The notes beneath the pieces were generated by a model. It was not told where the DNA came from. It did no database searches and saw only the letters and a program-made list of their open reading frames with translations. A program made the translations under genes and the position numbers. A stretch of 64,000 nt of DNA from Alphaproteobacteria bacterium (GTDB taxonomy: Bacteria > Pseudomonadota > Alphaproteobacteria > Sphingomonadales > JAKSBY01): contig JAJFIV010000027.1 of assembly GCA_021774625.1 (NCBI GenBank), forward strand, positions 124,001 through 188,000, given 5' to 3'. Every line of letters begins with the position of its first letter. The stretch's first letter is position 1. Below, one piece after another: positions 9,261 to 19,398 of the stretch.

Positions 9261-9995
9261 ATGGGGTCTCATTCGCAAAAAACCGAGTCCGGGAATAAGC
9301 TCTTTGGCCGGAAAAAAGGCCACGCCCTTTCCGCCCGCCAACAGTCCCTCATAGAGACTTTGCTGCCGGTTCTTTCCCTATCCTTGCCTGGGGATGATTC
9401 CCTGCCCCTTGAACCTGCCTCGCTTTTTGCCGATGCGGTCAAAGAGGTCTGGTTTGAGGTCGGATTCGGCAAGGGCGAGCATCTGGCGGAACAGGCCCGG
9501 CGACATCCGGAAATTGGCTTTATCGGCTGTGAGCCGTTCATCAACGGAACCGCGAGCCTGCTCTCCCTGATCGATGAAAAGGGTCTCGGCAATATCCGCA
9601 TCCATTCGGATGATGCGTGGGATGTCCTGGCGCGGCTGCCGGAAGCCAGCCTTGGGCGATTCTTCCTGCTGCATCCGGACCCGTGGCCAAAAAACAGACA
9701 TGCAAAGCGCCGCTTTGTGAACAGGGAAACGCTCGGACGCCTTGCTTGTCTCCTGATGGATGAGGCAGAGCTGAGGATCGGCACCGATCATCCGGTTTAT
9801 TGCCGGTGGATCATGCAGGAAATGAACCATTGCCCTGATTTTGACTGGATAGCAGAAACGGCGGCTGATTGGCGTTCCCCCCCCTCTGACTGGCCGACCA
9901 CACGCTACGGAAAAAAAGCAAAGGCGGAAGGCCGGGCAACGGCCTATCTTTCTTTCCGGCGGAAAGCCCGTGAGGGCGTGGCTGAAAACGCTTGA
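9261..9995 (+). CDS. trmB: tRNA (guanine-N7-)-methyltransferase
   Basis: TrmB methylates G46 in the variable loop of tRNA using S-adenosylmethionine, which fits its position directly behind metK. The 244-residue protein has the SAM-binding EVGFGKGEHL motif, FIGCEPF, the conserved HPDPWPKNRHAKRR block containing the catalytic aspartate, and a C-terminal TTRYGKKAKAEGR segment. The ATG at 9261 is 10 bp after the metK stop, so the two are probably cotranscribed. The last bases of the gene also carry the -35 element of the rimP promoter. Confidence 0.94.
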   Translation: MGSHSQKTESGNKLFGRKKGHALSARQQSLIETLLPVLSLSLPGDDSLPLEPASLFADAVKEVWFEVGFGKGEHLAEQARRHPEIGFIGCEPFINGTASLLSLIDEKGLGNIRIHSDDAWDVLARLPEASLGRFFLLHPDPWPKNRHAKRRFVNRETLGRLACLLMDEAELRIGTDHPVYCRWIMQEMNHCPDFDWIAETAADWRSPPSDWPTTRYGKKAKAEGRATAYLSFRRKAREGVAENA

Positions 9996-10019
9996 AAGGC
10001 GCGGCCTAAAAGGTATATA
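9992..10019 (+). promoter_or_regulatory. sigma70 promoter of the rimP-nusA-infB operon
   Basis: TTGAAA at 9992-9997 and TATATA at 10014-10019 are separated by 16 bp. The -35 overlaps the trmB stop codon. Transcription would start near 10026 and immediately run into the terminator-like hairpin at 10057. Confidence 0.6.
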
Positions 10020-10056
10020 AGGGCGATGCTTCTTCACAAGTTCCGGGTGATTTCAG

Positions 10057-10080
10057 AAGTGGGCGACAGCCCACTTTTTT
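10057..10080 (+). terminator. terminator-like hairpin in the rimP leader (candidate attenuator)
   Basis: An 8-bp perfect stem, AAGTGGGC (10057-10064) and GCCCACTT (10069-10076), with the tetraloop GACA is followed by an uninterrupted run of T. This is a textbook intrinsic terminator. Because a good promoter lies just upstream and rimP starts 50 bp downstream, it probably acts as a leader attenuator of the nusA operon, not only as the end of metK-trmB. Confidence 0.75.
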
Positions 10081-10130
10081 ATTGAGCGAGAGAAATCCCC
10101 CGAAAAAGATGATGAATTGAGTTTGCCGGG

Positions 10131-10613
10131 ATGAAAACGGCCGAGGAAAAAAAGATAGAGAAAATTGTGGCGCCGATTGCCTCTGCGCTGGGATTTGAGC
10201 TGGTTCAGGTTCGGCTGCTGGCGTCAGGCCGGCGGACGCTGCAGATTATGGCGGAACGCCCGGACGGGACCATGACCATTGAGGATTGTGCCAGACTCAG
10301 CCGGGAAATATCGGCTTTAATGGATGTGGAAGACCCGATCACCGGCGAATATCTGCTTGAGGTCAGTTCGCCGGGCATTGACCGGCCGCTGACCCGGCAG
10401 AAGGATTTTGAGCGATTCAAGGGCTTCGACGCCAAGCTTGAAACCCTGGAGCCCATTGATGAGCGGCGCAGATTCAAAGGTCTTTTATTGGGCGTGAAGG
10501 AAAATCGGGTGGAAATAGATATCGACGGCACGATCGTTTCGATCCCCTTTGATGCTGTTTCCAAGGCAAAATTAATCATGACGGATGCGTTATTGAAGGC
10601 GCATGGTGCATAA
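10131..10613 (+). CDS. rimP: ribosome maturation factor RimP
   Basis: RimP assists assembly of the 30S subunit. The 160-residue protein has the two-domain layout of the family: an N-terminal alpha/beta domain (KKIEKIVAPIASALGFELVQV, then the ISALMDVEDPI segment with EVSSPGIDRPL) and a C-terminal Sm-like barrel (RFKGLLLGVKENRVEIDIDG). It is the first gene of the rimP-nusA-ylxR-infB-rbfA-truB-rpsO-pnp run, in its canonical place before nusA. It begins with ATG at 10131, after a leader with a terminator-like hairpin. There are 49 bp to nusA. Confidence 0.95.
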   Translation: MKTAEEKKIEKIVAPIASALGFELVQVRLLASGRRTLQIMAERPDGTMTIEDCARLSREISALMDVEDPITGEYLLEVSSPGIDRPLTRQKDFERFKGFDAKLETLEPIDERRRFKGLLLGVKENRVEIDIDGTIVSIPFDAVSKAKLIMTDALLKAHGA

Positions 10614-10662
10614 CGATAGGCGGGCAGTATGAAATGTCCCAGAGAGAGAATGGAGTGAGAAA

Positions 10663-12249
10663 ATGGCTACAGCAGTGAGCGCCAACAGACTGGAATTGCT
10701 GCAGATTGCAGACGCGGTGGCGCGGGAAAAATCGATCGACAAGGAAATTGTGATCGGCGCCATGGAGGAGGCCATCCAGAAGGCGGCCCGCTCGCGCTAT
10801 GGTGCGGAAAATGACATCCGGGCGCAAATCGACCGCACAAACGGCGACACCCGGCTTTTCCGGATGATGGAAGTGGTCGAGGAGGTGGAAGACCCGTTTA
10901 CACAGGTCACCCTGCCCGAGGCGCTTAAAGACAAATCCGACGCGGAAATCGGCGACTTTCTGGCTGATCCGCTGCCGCCGGTTGATTTTGGCCGGATCGC
11001 CGCCCAGACGGCCAAGCAGGTTATCGTCCAGAAAGTGCGGGATGCGGAGCGTGAGCGGCAGTATGAAGAATACAAGGACCGGATTGGCGAAATTGTCACC
11101 GGCGTTGTCAAGCGGGTTGAATATGGCAATGTGATCGTGGATCTGGGGCGGGCCGAAGGCATTATGCGCCGGGACCAAGTTCTGCCCCGCGAGCATGTGC
11201 GCAACGGTGACCGCATCCGGGCCTATATCCAGGACGTCCGGCGTGAACCGCGCGGCCCGCAGATTTTCCTTTCCAGAACCCACACGGATTTCATGGCCAA
11301 ATTATTTGCCCAGGAAGTCCCGGAAATATACGACAGCATTATCGAGATTAAATCCGTTGCCCGCGACCCTGGCAGCCGGGCGAAAATCGCGGTGCTTTCC
11401 CATGAATCCAATATCGACCCCGTAGGAGCCTGTGTCGGCATGCGGGGAAGCCGCGTGCAGGCCGTGGTCAATGAATTACAGGGTGAAAAGATCGATATCA
11501 TCCAATGGTCGCCCGATCCGGCAACTTTTATCGTCAACGCCCTGGCGCCGGCGGAAGTGGCGAAAGTTGTTCTGGATGAGGATACCAAGCGTATCGAGGT
11601 TGTGGTGCCCGATGAACAATTGAGCCTTGCCATCGGCCGCCGGGGCCAGAATGTCCGGCTCGCCTCGCAGCTTGCCGGCTGGACCATCGATATCCTGACC
11701 GAGGCGGAAGAATCAGAACGCCGCCAGCAGGAGTTTGTCAATCAAAGCGCCATGTTTGTGGCCGCCCTGGATGTGGACGAAACCCTTGCCCAGCTTCTTG
11801 TTGCCGAAGGCTTTACCGAACTGGAGGAAGTGGCGTATGTGGAGCTTGGCGAGCTTGCCGGCATTGAGGGGTTTGATGAGGATCTGGCGGCCGAACTGCA
11901 GCAGCGCGCCGTTGAGGCCCTGGAAAGCAAGGATAAGGAGGCCGACGCCAAACGCACTGAACTGGGCGTTGCGGATGAAGTGGCGGCCATTGAGGGCCTG
12001 ACACCGGCCATGCTGGTGGTTCTGGGGGAAAAAGATGTGAAGTCGCTGGAGGATTTCGCTGGTCTCGCCGGGGATGAGCTGTCATCCCCCGCCGACGGGA
12101 TCCTAAAGAGTTTCGACCTGACGGAAGAGGACGCAAACACCATGATTATGGCAGCCCGCCGGAGCGCCGGCTGGCTGGAAGAGGAGGAGCCTGCCGCTGC
12201 AGCGGAAGCCGAAGGCACGGAAACGGAAGATAAGGCGGAAGAGGAATAG
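10663..12249 (+). CDS. nusA: transcription elongation/termination factor NusA
   Basis: NusA binds RNA polymerase and nascent RNA and modulates pausing, termination and antitermination. The 528-residue protein shows the N-terminal polymerase-binding domain (residues 1-130), an S1 domain ([21 protein letters not shown]), two KH domains ([21 protein letters not shown] and [18 protein letters not shown]) and a long C-terminal part. That part has two acidic helix-hairpin-helix repeats, as in gammaproteobacterial long NusA, and ends in a Glu/Ala-rich tail. The start is ATG at 10663 after a GGAG. NusA is known to regulate its own operon in Escherichia coli, relevant to the leader hairpin before rimP. 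Confidence 0.96.
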   Translation: MATAVSANRLELLQIADAVAREKSIDKEIVIGAMEEAIQKAARSRYGAENDIRAQIDRTNGDTRLFRMMEVVEEVEDPFTQVTLPEALKDKSDAEIGDFLADPLPPVDFGRIAAQTAKQVIVQKVRDAERERQYEEYKDRIGEIVTGVVKRVEYGNVIVDLGRAEGIMRRDQVLPREHVRNGDRIRAYIQDVRREPRGPQIFLSRTHTDFMAKLFAQEVPEIYDSIIEIKSVARDPGSRAKIAVLSHESNIDPVGACVGMRGSRVQAVVNELQGEKIDIIQWSPDPATFIVNALAPAEVAKVVLDEDTKRIEVVVPDEQLSLAIGRRGQNVRLASQLAGWTIDILTEAEESERRQQEFVNQSAMFVAALDVDETLAQLLVAEGFTELEEVAYVELGELAGIEGFDEDLAAELQQRAVEALESKDKEADAKRTELGVADEVAAIEGLTPAMLVVLGEKDVKSLEDFAGLAGDELSSPADGILKSFDLTEEDANTMIMAARRSAGWLEEEEPAAAAEAEGTETEDKAEEE

Positions 12250-12257
12250 GAAAAATT

Positions 12258-12899
12258 TTGCAGGCAGCCCTGAAATCAACCATGCCAGAACGGCTTTGCA
12301 TTCTGACCGGCGAGGTGGCGGAAAGCGATCATCTGATCCGCTTTGCCCTGTCGCCGGATGCCAGGATTGTGCCGGATATTGCCGCCAAGCTTCCGGGCCG
12401 GGGATTTTGGATTACGGCCGATAAGGGTTTGATTGATCAGGCGGTTGCCAGTGGAAATTTTGCCAAAAGGGCGTCAAGGGCGTTGAAGCAACCTGTCTCG
12501 GCTTCTGCCGTTGCGCCGGATATGGCGGACGTGATTGATCGTCTGCTGCGTGACCGTTGTCTGAATTTGCTCGGCCTTGAGCGGCGAAAAGGGACCCTGG
12601 TTTTGGGGTTTGACAGTGTTGCGGAAACGGTTCGCGCCGGCAGGGCCGCCATGTTGATCGAAGCAGCGGACGGCGCTGCGGACGGCCGGTCCAAATTAAA
12701 GGCGCTGGCGGAAAAATCACCGCGGCCGGTGCGGATGATTGATTTATTTTGCCGGGCAGAATTGAGCTTGGCATTGGGCCGGGAAAATGTGGTACATGCT
12801 GCTGTAAAGTCCGGCGGCGTAGCGAAGGCGCTGGTGAAAGATCTGGCGCGACTGGCCGCATACCGGCATAAAATGCCGGCTTTAGGGGCCGGAATTTGA
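12258..12899 (+). CDS. YlxR-domain RNA-binding protein fused to an L7Ae/L30e-like domain
   Basis: The first part (residues about 9-90) is a YlxR/DUF448 domain, recognisable from [16 protein letters not shown] and [10 protein letters not shown]. The second part (about 95-190) fits the L7Ae/L30e fold ([17 protein letters not shown], a likely RNA-binding region). This two-domain form is typical of alphaproteobacteria, where it sits between nusA and infB. YlxR-type proteins are thought to act in ribosome assembly or RNase P function. The start used is TTG at 12258, seven bases after an AGG; an ATG at 12282 is an alternative that trims eight residues. Confidence 0.88.
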   Translation: MQAALKSTMPERLCILTGEVAESDHLIRFALSPDARIVPDIAAKLPGRGFWITADKGLIDQAVASGNFAKRASRALKQPVSASAVAPDMADVIDRLLRDRCLNLLGLERRKGTLVLGFDSVAETVRAGRAAMLIEAADGAADGRSKLKALAEKSPRPVRMIDLFCRAELSLALGRENVVHAAVKSGGVAKALVKDLARLAAYRHKMPALGAGI

Positions 12900-12915
12900 A
12901 GGATTATTGAACGAT

Positions 12916-15456
12916 ATGAGTGACGAAAAGAAGCTCACGCTTTCCAACCGATCAAAACTCGGCCTTTCCAAAGGGGTCGAGACGGGGCAGGTGCGGCAAA
13001 GCTTCAGCCATGGCCGCAGCAAGGCGGTTGTGGTGGAGCGCAAAAAACGCCGGATCCTGAAACCGGGCACGCCGGTTGTGACCGAACAGGAAGAAAAGCA
13101 GAAGAAAAAACCTGCAAATATTCCTGCGCCCGCCCAGCGCGAGGAAGCGGAGAATCTGACCAACAGGGAGCGGGATGTCCGGGCCGAAGCGCTGAAGGGC
13201 GCCATTCGGCGGGCGGAAGAAGAACGCATGCGCGCGGCCGAGGAAAAGCGGCTGCGGGAAGAAAAAGAGCGGCTTGATGCCCTGAGCGAGCAAGAGAAAA
13301 AATCCTCGCGCCAGGAAAAAGAAGAGGCTGAAGCCGAAGCCAAGCGCAAGGCCGAGGAAGATGCGAAGCGCATGGCGGAAAAAGTCGCGCGGGAAAAGGC
13401 CGAAGAAGCGGCGCGCCTGTTGCTGGCCGAAGATGAAAGTAAAGCCGTAAAAGCCAAAAAAGCCCATCCTGATCACAAAGTTGACGCTGTTTCGCGCGCG
13501 CCGGAGAGAGAAGAGAAGGAAAAGGAAGAAAAGGCACCACGCCCGCGCCGTGTGGAAGAGCGGCGGCGCAGCGGCAAATTGACCGTCAATACGCTATCGC
13601 TGGATGAAGATGGCGAAGAGAGCCGGCCGCGCAGCCTCGCCGCCTTCAAAAGGGCGCAGGCCAAGAAAAAGGCCGCCAACAAAGGCTCGGGGGGTGGCCA
13701 GAAGAAGGTCCGCGAAGTCACCATTCCTGAGGTGATTACAGTGCAGGAGCTCGCCAATCGCATGGCCGAGAAAGCTTCCGCAGTGATCAAGACCCTGATG
13801 AATATGGATGTGATGGCGACCATCAACGATAACCTCGACCCCGATACGGCGGAGCTTGTGGTTCAGGAGTTTGGTCATATGGTCAAGCGCGTGAGCGCGG
13901 CCGATGTGGAAATCGGCCTGATCGGCGAGGATGACGATACGGAAAATTTAGTGCCGCGCCCACCGGTGATCACCGTGATGGGACATGTGGACCATGGCAA
14001 GACGTCGCTTTTGGACGCAATCCGCAAAGCTGATGTTGTCAGCGGTGAAGCCGGCGGCATCACCCAGCATATCGGGGCCTATCAGATCACCACAAAGTCC
14101 GGTCAGAAGGCGACCTTTATCGATACGCCGGGCCATGAGGCCTTCACGCAGATGCGCGCCCGCGGCGCCAGCGTCACCGACCTTGTCATTCTGGTCGTGG
14201 CGGCGGACGACGGAATCATGCCGCAGACGGTGGAGGCGATCAATCACGCCAAGGCGGCGGAGGTTCCGATCATTGTCGCCATCAACAAAATGGACCGCGA
14301 CGGCGCCGATGCGGACCGGGTCCGCCAGGAACTGCTGCAGCATGAGATCATTGTCGAAAAACTTTCCGGCGACGTTCTGGATGTGGAGGTTTCAGCCCTT
14401 AAGAAAACGGGCCTAGATAAACTGGAAGATGCCATTCTCTTACAGGCGGAACTTCTGGAATTAAAGGCCAATCCCGACCGGTCGGCGGAAGGCATCGTGA
14501 TCGAGGCGGAACTTGACAAAGGCCGCGGATCGGTGGCGACGGTTCTTATTAAACGCGGAACGCTCAATGTGGGTGACATCGTTGTTGCCGGAACGGAATG
14601 GGGCAGGGTCAAGGCGCTGGCAGATGACCGCGGGCAGCAGATCAAGAAGGCGCTGCCGTCACAGCCGGTGGAAATTCTCGGTCTTGGCAGCACGCCGTCC
14701 GCAGGCGATGTGTTCAGTGTGGTCGAAAACGAGGCCCGCGCGCGGGAAGTCACCGGTTACCGCAAGGCGCAGATCGGCAAACACAAAGGCGCCGCGCCGG
14801 TCAGTCTTGAAAATATGTTCTCCGCCATGAAAGAGGCGCAGGCCAAAGAGATTCCGATTGTGGTCAAGGGTGATGTCCAGGGGTCGGTGGAAGCCATCAC
14901 CTCCGCCATCGATAAACTGGGGACGGATGAGATCAGAACCCTGGTGCTGCATTCGGGGGTCGGCGGCATTACGGAATCCGATATTACCCTTGCCCAGGCG
15001 TCGGGCGCGCCGGTGATCGGCTTTAATGTCCGCGCCAACCGTCAGGCCCGGGATGCGGCGGAGCGCGATGGCGTGGCGATCAAATATTATTCCGTCATTT
15101 ATGACCTGGTGGACGATATCAGGGCGGCGATGATCGGCGAGCTTGGTCCGGCTTATGACGAGAAGATATTGGGGGTTGCGGAAATTCGCGACGTCTTTGC
15201 CGCCGGCAAAACCGGTAAGGCAGCCGGTTGTCTGGTGATTGACGGCGTTGTTCGCCGCGATGCCAAAGCCCGGCTGCTGCGTGACGATGTGGTGATTTAC
15301 GAAGGTGATTTATCTTCGCTGCGCCGCTTTAAGGATGATGTGAAGGAAGTCAAGGCCGGGACCGAGTGCGGCATGGCTTTTGAGAATTATCAGGACATTA
15401 AAACCGGAGATCAGATCGAGGTGTTCGAGCTGATTGAGCGCGAACGGACCCTTTAA
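12916..15456 (+). CDS. infB: translation initiation factor IF-2
   Basis: IF-2 is the GTPase that delivers initiator fMet-tRNA to the 30S subunit and promotes subunit joining. The roughly 846-residue protein has a long charged, Glu/Lys/Ala-rich N-terminal region (residues 50-230, likely coiled coil), an IF2_N domain, and a G domain with [16 protein letters not shown] and NKMD. EF-Tu-like domain 2 and the IF-2 C-terminal domains follow. ATG at 12916 is used; an in-frame TTG at 12907 would add three residues and lies very close to AAGGA. rbfA starts 15 bp after the stop. Confidence 0.96.
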   Translation: MSDEKKLTLSNRSKLGLSKGVETGQVRQSFSHGRSKAVVVERKKRRILKPGTPVVTEQEEKQKKKPANIPAPAQREEAENLTNRERDVRAEALKGAIRRAEEERMRAAEEKRLREEKERLDALSEQEKKSSRQEKEEAEAEAKRKAEEDAKRMAEKVAREKAEEAARLLLAEDESKAVKAKKAHPDHKVDAVSRAPEREEKEKEEKAPRPRRVEERRRSGKLTVNTLSLDEDGEESRPRSLAAFKRAQAKKKAANKGSGGGQKKVREVTIPEVITVQELANRMAEKASAVIKTLMNMDVMATINDNLDPDTAELVVQEFGHMVKRVSAADVEIGLIGEDDDTENLVPRPPVITVMGHVDHGKTSLLDAIRKADVVSGEAGGITQHIGAYQITTKSGQKATFIDTPGHEAFTQMRARGASVTDLVILVVAADDGIMPQTVEAINHAKAAEVPIIVAINKMDRDGADADRVRQELLQHEIIVEKLSGDVLDVEVSALKKTGLDKLEDAILLQAELLELKANPDRSAEGIVIEAELDKGRGSVATVLIKRGTLNVGDIVVAGTEWGRVKALADDRGQQIKKALPSQPVEILGLGSTPSAGDVFSVVENEARAREVTGYRKAQIGKHKGAAPVSLENMFSAMKEAQAKEIPIVVKGDVQGSVEAITSAIDKLGTDEIRTLVLHSGVGGITESDITLAQASGAPVIGFNVRANRQARDAAERDGVAIKYYSVIYDLVDDIRAAMIGELGPAYDEKILGVAEIRDVFAAGKTGKAAGCLVIDGVVRRDAKARLLRDDVVIYEGDLSSLRRFKDDVKEVKAGTECGMAFENYQDIKTGDQIEVFELIERERTL

Positions 15457-15471
15457 CCTGATATTGATCCG

Positions 15472-15876
15472 ATGAAAAAAGAAACGCATACACCGCGTTC
15501 GGTGCGCCTGCTGAAAGTCGGCGAAACCATTCGGCATGCCCTTTCCGCCATATTCCAGCGGGAAGAATTTCGCGATCCGGCATTGAAAGGCGTCTCGGTG
15601 ACGGTTTCCGAAGTCCGGGTCAGCCCCGATCTGCGCAATGCCACGGCTTATGTGGTGCCCTTGGGTGGTAATCACCAGGATGACGTGATTGCGGCGCTCA
15701 ATCGGGCGGCCGCTTTTCTGCGCGGCTGTCTGGGCCGATCAATCCGCCTCAAATATACACCCGGTCTTCATTTCGAACTGGATGACAGTTTCGATCAGGC
15801 CGGGCATATCCATAAACTGCTGGAAACGCCCGTGGTACGCCGGGATCTCGGCCGCGCCCCTGACGAGGCGGACTGA
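15472..15876 (+). CDS. rbfA: ribosome-binding factor A
   Basis: A 134-residue KH-like protein that binds the 30S precursor and helps mature the 5' end of 16S rRNA. Family features are the N-terminal RSVRLLKVGETIRHALSAIF helix, the VSEVRVSPDLRNATAYVVPLGG strands and RSIRLKYTPGLHFELDDSFD near the C-terminus. It is in the standard place between infB and truB. Start ATG at 15472; the stop is 4 bp before the truB start. Confidence 0.95.
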   Translation: MKKETHTPRSVRLLKVGETIRHALSAIFQREEFRDPALKGVSVTVSEVRVSPDLRNATAYVVPLGGNHQDDVIAALNRAAAFLRGCLGRSIRLKYTPGLHFELDDSFDQAGHIHKLLETPVVRRDLGRAPDEAD

Positions 15877-15880
15877 CCCC

Positions 15881-16789
15881 ATGGGAAAACGCAAAGGCCT
15901 GCCGGTTGACGGGTGGCTCGCCCTCGACAAACCCGCGGGTTTAAGTTCCTCAAGGGCCGTTCTGAAGGCCCGTTTTCTGCTGAATGCACGCAAGGCCGGA
16001 CATGGCGGCACGCTGGATCCGCTGGCAACCGGCATTCTTCCCATCGCCTTTGGGGAAGCGACAAAGACGCTGTCATATATCACGGAAACGGATAAAGAAT
16101 ACCGCTTTACCATTCGTTGGGGCCAGACAACGGAAACCGACGACCGGGAAGGCAGGGTGACGGCTGAAAATTCTCACCGGCCGGACAGAGCCGCTATCGA
16201 AGCCGCCTTGCCGGCCTTCATCGGAGACATAGAACAGACACCGCCCGCCTATTCCGCGATCAAGATCGATGGAAAAAGGGCCTATAAGCTGGCGCGGGAT
16301 GGCGAGGCTCCGGATATCAAGTCCCGGATTGTGACGGTTAAAAATGCCACACTGGTGGATTGCCTTGACGAAGACCATGCAGAATTTCATATCACGTCGG
16401 GAAAAGGCTTTTATGTCCGCGCCCTGGCCCGTGATTTGGCCCGCGCACTGGGTACCGAAGGCCATATTGCCGCTCTTCGCCGCACCCGCGTGGGTCCGTT
16501 TGATGAAAGTTGCGCGATTTCACTGGAAAAGCTCGAACAATTGAGCCATAGTGCGCGCGCTGAAGAGACTTTACTTCCGCTCATGACCGCGCTGGCCGAC
16601 ATCCCGGCGGTGGCCGTGACTGCCGGTGAAGCTGACCGAATGAGACAGGGTCAGACCCTCCGGCTTCCAACTGCAAAGGCTGGAACCGTCATCGTGATAA
16701 ATGCTGAAAAGCCTGTGGCAATCGCATTTATCAAAGATGGCGCTGCCAGGCCTTTGCGTGTGTTCAATCTCAATGGAAAGGATGGATGA
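15881..16789 (+). CDS. truB: tRNA pseudouridine-55 synthase
   Basis: TruB isomerises U55 in the T-loop of tRNAs. The 302-residue protein has the TruB opening [17 protein letters not shown], the catalytic aspartate in [32 protein letters not shown], and a C-terminal PUA-like extension. The same frame is open upstream inside rbfA, but the ATG at 15881 just after the rbfA stop gives the conserved N-terminus. Its TGA overlaps the rpsO start region (ATGATG), so translation of rpsO is likely coupled. Confidence 0.95.
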   Translation: MGKRKGLPVDGWLALDKPAGLSSSRAVLKARFLLNARKAGHGGTLDPLATGILPIAFGEATKTLSYITETDKEYRFTIRWGQTTETDDREGRVTAENSHRPDRAAIEAALPAFIGDIEQTPPAYSAIKIDGKRAYKLARDGEAPDIKSRIVTVKNATLVDCLDEDHAEFHITSGKGFYVRALARDLARALGTEGHIAALRRTRVGPFDESCAISLEKLEQLSHSARAEETLLPLMTALADIPAVAVTAGEADRMRQGQTLRLPTAKAGTVIVINAEKPVAIAFIKDGAARPLRVFNLNGKDG

Positions 16790-17058
16790 TGTCGATTGAA
16801 GCAGAAAGAAAACAAACCCTTGTTTCAGAATATGCCCGGGATGAAGGCGACACGGGGTCGCCGGAAGTTCAGGTTGCGATCCTGACGGAACGCATTGTCA
16901 ATCTGACCGAGCATTTCAAGCAACATAAAAAAGACAATCATTCCCGGGTTGGTCTTCTAAAAATGGTCAATCGCCGGCGCAGTCTTCTCACTTATCTCAA
17001 AAGAAAAGATGAGAAACGCTATTCCGCATTGATCAGCAGTCTGGGCCTTCGCAAGTAA
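16789..17058 (+). CDS. rpsO: 30S ribosomal protein S15
   Basis: S15 binds the central domain of 16S rRNA and helps form intersubunit bridges. The protein is 89 residues, the exact family length, with the conserved [29 protein letters not shown] and [10 protein letters not shown] blocks. Two adjacent ATGs occur (16786, 16789); the second gives MSIEAERK and the standard length with AAAGGA at good distance. It precedes pnp, as in most bacteria. Confidence 0.96.
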   Translation: MSIEAERKQTLVSEYARDEGDTGSPEVQVAILTERIVNLTEHFKQHKKDNHSRVGLLKMVNRRRSLLTYLKRKDEKRYSALISSLGLRK

Positions 17059-17108
17059 AGTGTTGTTGCGGGATCCAAATATGACTCAAATTATGCATTA
17101 AGCAGGAA

Positions 17109-17129
17109 GGTGCGGGAATGGCCCGCACC
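17109..17129 (+). promoter_or_regulatory. 8-bp hairpin in the pnp leader
   Basis: GGTGCGGG (17109-17116) and CCCGCACC (17122-17129) form a perfect stem with the loop AATGG in the rpsO-pnp gap, 40 bp before the pnp start. There is no T-run, so it is not a terminator. In Escherichia coli a stem-loop in this place is cut by RNase III and then used by PNPase to repress its own translation; the same role here is inference. Confidence 0.6.
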
Positions 17130-17168
17130 ATTGGCATGCGCGCAGCGCGGCCATTAGAAGGTTTAAAG

Positions 17169-19310
17169 ATGTTTAATATTACACGAAAAGAAATTATGTG
17201 GGGCGGGCGCAAGCTTGTCCTGGAATCGGGCCATATTGCCCGTCAGGCCGACGGCGCCGTTGTTGCAACATACGGCGAAACCTCGGTTTTATGTACAGCG
17301 GTTGCGGCAAAAAAAGCGAAAGCCGATCAGGGCTTCTTCCCGCTGACCGTTAATTATCAGGAAAAAACATATGCCGCCGGTAAAATCCCGGGCGGCTTTT
17401 TCAAACGCGAAGGCCGGCCTTCCGAAAAGGAAACGCTGACCAGCCGGCTGATTGACCGGCCGATCCGCCCGCTTTTTCCCGAAGGATTCCGCAATGAAAC
17501 CCAGGTCATCACCACCGTGCTCAGCCACGATCTGGAGAATGATCCGGATATTGTTGCGCTGATTGGCGCCAGTGCGGCCCTGACCATTTCCGGTATTCCC
17601 TTTTTCGGTCCCATTGCGGGCGCCCGCGTTGGTTATATCGATGGCAATTATGTTCTTAATCCGGCCCAGGAAAGCCTGACAGACAGCCAGTTGAATCTGG
17701 TTGTGGCAGGGACCGGGGAAGCGGTTCTCATGGTGGAATCGGAAGCCTCCGAACTGTCCGAAGAAGTAATGCTCGGCGCCGTGACATTCGGCCATCGCGA
17801 GATGCAGCCGGTGATCGACATGATCATTGCCATGGCGGAGGAATGCGCCAAGGATCCCTGGGTTCTGGAAGAAAAAGAAGACCACGCGGATCTTATGAAA
17901 AAGATCAACGATATGGCGGAAGCAGATTTGCGCAGCGCCTATCAGCTCACAGTCAAGCAGGACCGTGTGGCCAAACTCAGTGAAGTGAAAGCAAAAATTC
18001 AGGCCGCCTTTGCCGGGGATGAAGAAGTCTCCGAACAGCTGGTGGGCGATTGCCTTAAATCCCTTGAAAAAAATATTGTCCGCGGGTCCATCCTGAAAAC
18101 CGGGGGCCGCATCGATGGCCGCGCTCTGGATACGGTCCGGCCAATCCTTGGAGAAGTTGGCATTCTGCCGCGCTCCCACGGTTCCGCTCTTTTTACCAGA
18201 GGAGAAACCCAGGCGCTGGCGGTGACCACATTGGGCACCGGCGAAGATGAGCAGTTCATTGACGCGCTGGAAGGAACCTACAGGGAAAATTTCATGCTCC
18301 ATTATAACTTCCCGCCTTTTTCGGTCGGTGAAGCGGGCCGGGTCGGTTTTACCGGACGGCGTGAAATCGGTCATGGAAAACTGGCGTGGCGGGCTCTGAA
18401 AGCGATCATGCCGGGCAAGGAAGATTTTCCCTATACCATCCGGATTGTTTCGGAAATCACCGAATCCAACGGTTCGTCCTCCATGGCGACGGTTTGCGGC
18501 GCGGCGCTTTCCATGATGGATGCGGGCGTTCCCATTGCCCGGCCGGTCTCCGGCATTGCCATGGGCCTGATCAAGGAAGGCGAAGATTTTGCCGTTCTTT
18601 CTGATATACTTGGCGATGAGGATCACCTCGGCGATATGGATTTCAAGGTGGCCGGTACCGATAAAGGTATCACCGCGCTGCAGATGGATATCAAAATCAC
18701 CGGTATTACCGAAGAAATCATGCAAAAGGCCCTGGAACAGGCCAATGCCGGCCGGATGCACATTCTCGGCGAAATGGCCAAGGCGCTTTCCAGCGCCCGC
18801 GAGGAAATGAGCGAGCATGCGCCCAAGATCAAATCCTTTATCATTGCCAAGGATAAAATCCGTGAAGTCATCGGCACCGGCGGCAAGATCATCCGTGAAA
18901 TTGTCGAAACCACCGGCGCCAAGGTCAATATAGACGACGACGGAACAGTCAAAATTGCCAGCTCCGATGCCGAGGCGATTGATGCGGCCTATCAGTGGAT
19001 TTACGGGATTGTCGCCGAGCCTGAAGTCGGGATGATTTATGACGGGAAAGTCGTTAAAGTCATGGATTTCGGTGCCTTTGTGAACTTTATCGGCAGCCGT
19101 GACGGTCTTGTGCATATCAGCGAACTGGCGGCCGAAAGGGTCGAAAAAGTCGGTGATATCGTGAATGAGGGCGACAGCGTCAAGGTCAAGGTGCTCGGCA
19201 TTGATGACCGCGGTAAAATCCGCCTTTCCATGCGGGTTGTCGACCAGAAAACCGGTGAGGATATTGAAGATACATTGCCGTCAAAAGGCGGGCGCAGCAA
19301 AAGCGCCTAA
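17169..19310 (+). CDS. pnp: polyribonucleotide nucleotidyltransferase (PNPase)
   Basis: A 3'-to-5' phosphorolytic exoribonuclease and degradosome component. The 713-residue protein has two RNase PH domains. The first has the [27 protein letters not shown] block, and the active second domain has RRTGREIGHG-like and [12 protein letters not shown] segments. A KH domain ([23 protein letters not shown]) and an S1 domain ([15 protein letters not shown]) follow. The start ATG at 17169 follows AGAAGG by seven bases; an upstream ATG at 17118 lies in the leader hairpin region and would add a non-conserved tail. It is last in the rimP-pnp run. Confidence 0.96.
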   Translation: MFNITRKEIMWGGRKLVLESGHIARQADGAVVATYGETSVLCTAVAAKKAKADQGFFPLTVNYQEKTYAAGKIPGGFFKREGRPSEKETLTSRLIDRPIRPLFPEGFRNETQVITTVLSHDLENDPDIVALIGASAALTISGIPFFGPIAGARVGYIDGNYVLNPAQESLTDSQLNLVVAGTGEAVLMVESEASELSEEVMLGAVTFGHREMQPVIDMIIAMAEECAKDPWVLEEKEDHADLMKKINDMAEADLRSAYQLTVKQDRVAKLSEVKAKIQAAFAGDEEVSEQLVGDCLKSLEKNIVRGSILKTGGRIDGRALDTVRPILGEVGILPRSHGSALFTRGETQALAVTTLGTGEDEQFIDALEGTYRENFMLHYNFPPFSVGEAGRVGFTGRREIGHGKLAWRALKAIMPGKEDFPYTIRIVSEITESNGSSSMATVCGAALSMMDAGVPIARPVSGIAMGLIKEGEDFAVLSDILGDEDHLGDMDFKVAGTDKGITALQMDIKITGITEEIMQKALEQANAGRMHILGEMAKALSSAREEMSEHAPKIKSFIIAKDKIREVIGTGGKIIREIVETTGAKVNIDDDGTVKIASSDAEAIDAAYQWIYGIVAEPEVGMIYDGKVVKVMDFGAFVNFIGSRDGLVHISELAAERVEKVGDIVNEGDSVKVKVLGIDDRGKIRLSMRVVDQKTGEDIEDTLPSKGGRSKSA

Positions 19311-19398
19311 GGTAATTTTCACTTCTTGACTGGACAATGAGGAGCGGATTTCCCATTTTAGGGATAGGTATGTCGGAGTATGATGTAGGAGTTGCCTC

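Noticed and set aside
17289-19115. 608-codon open frame antisense to pnp
   Set aside because: Complete PNPase is encoded on the plus strand; the antisense reading has no recognisable domain and is a codon-bias shadow.
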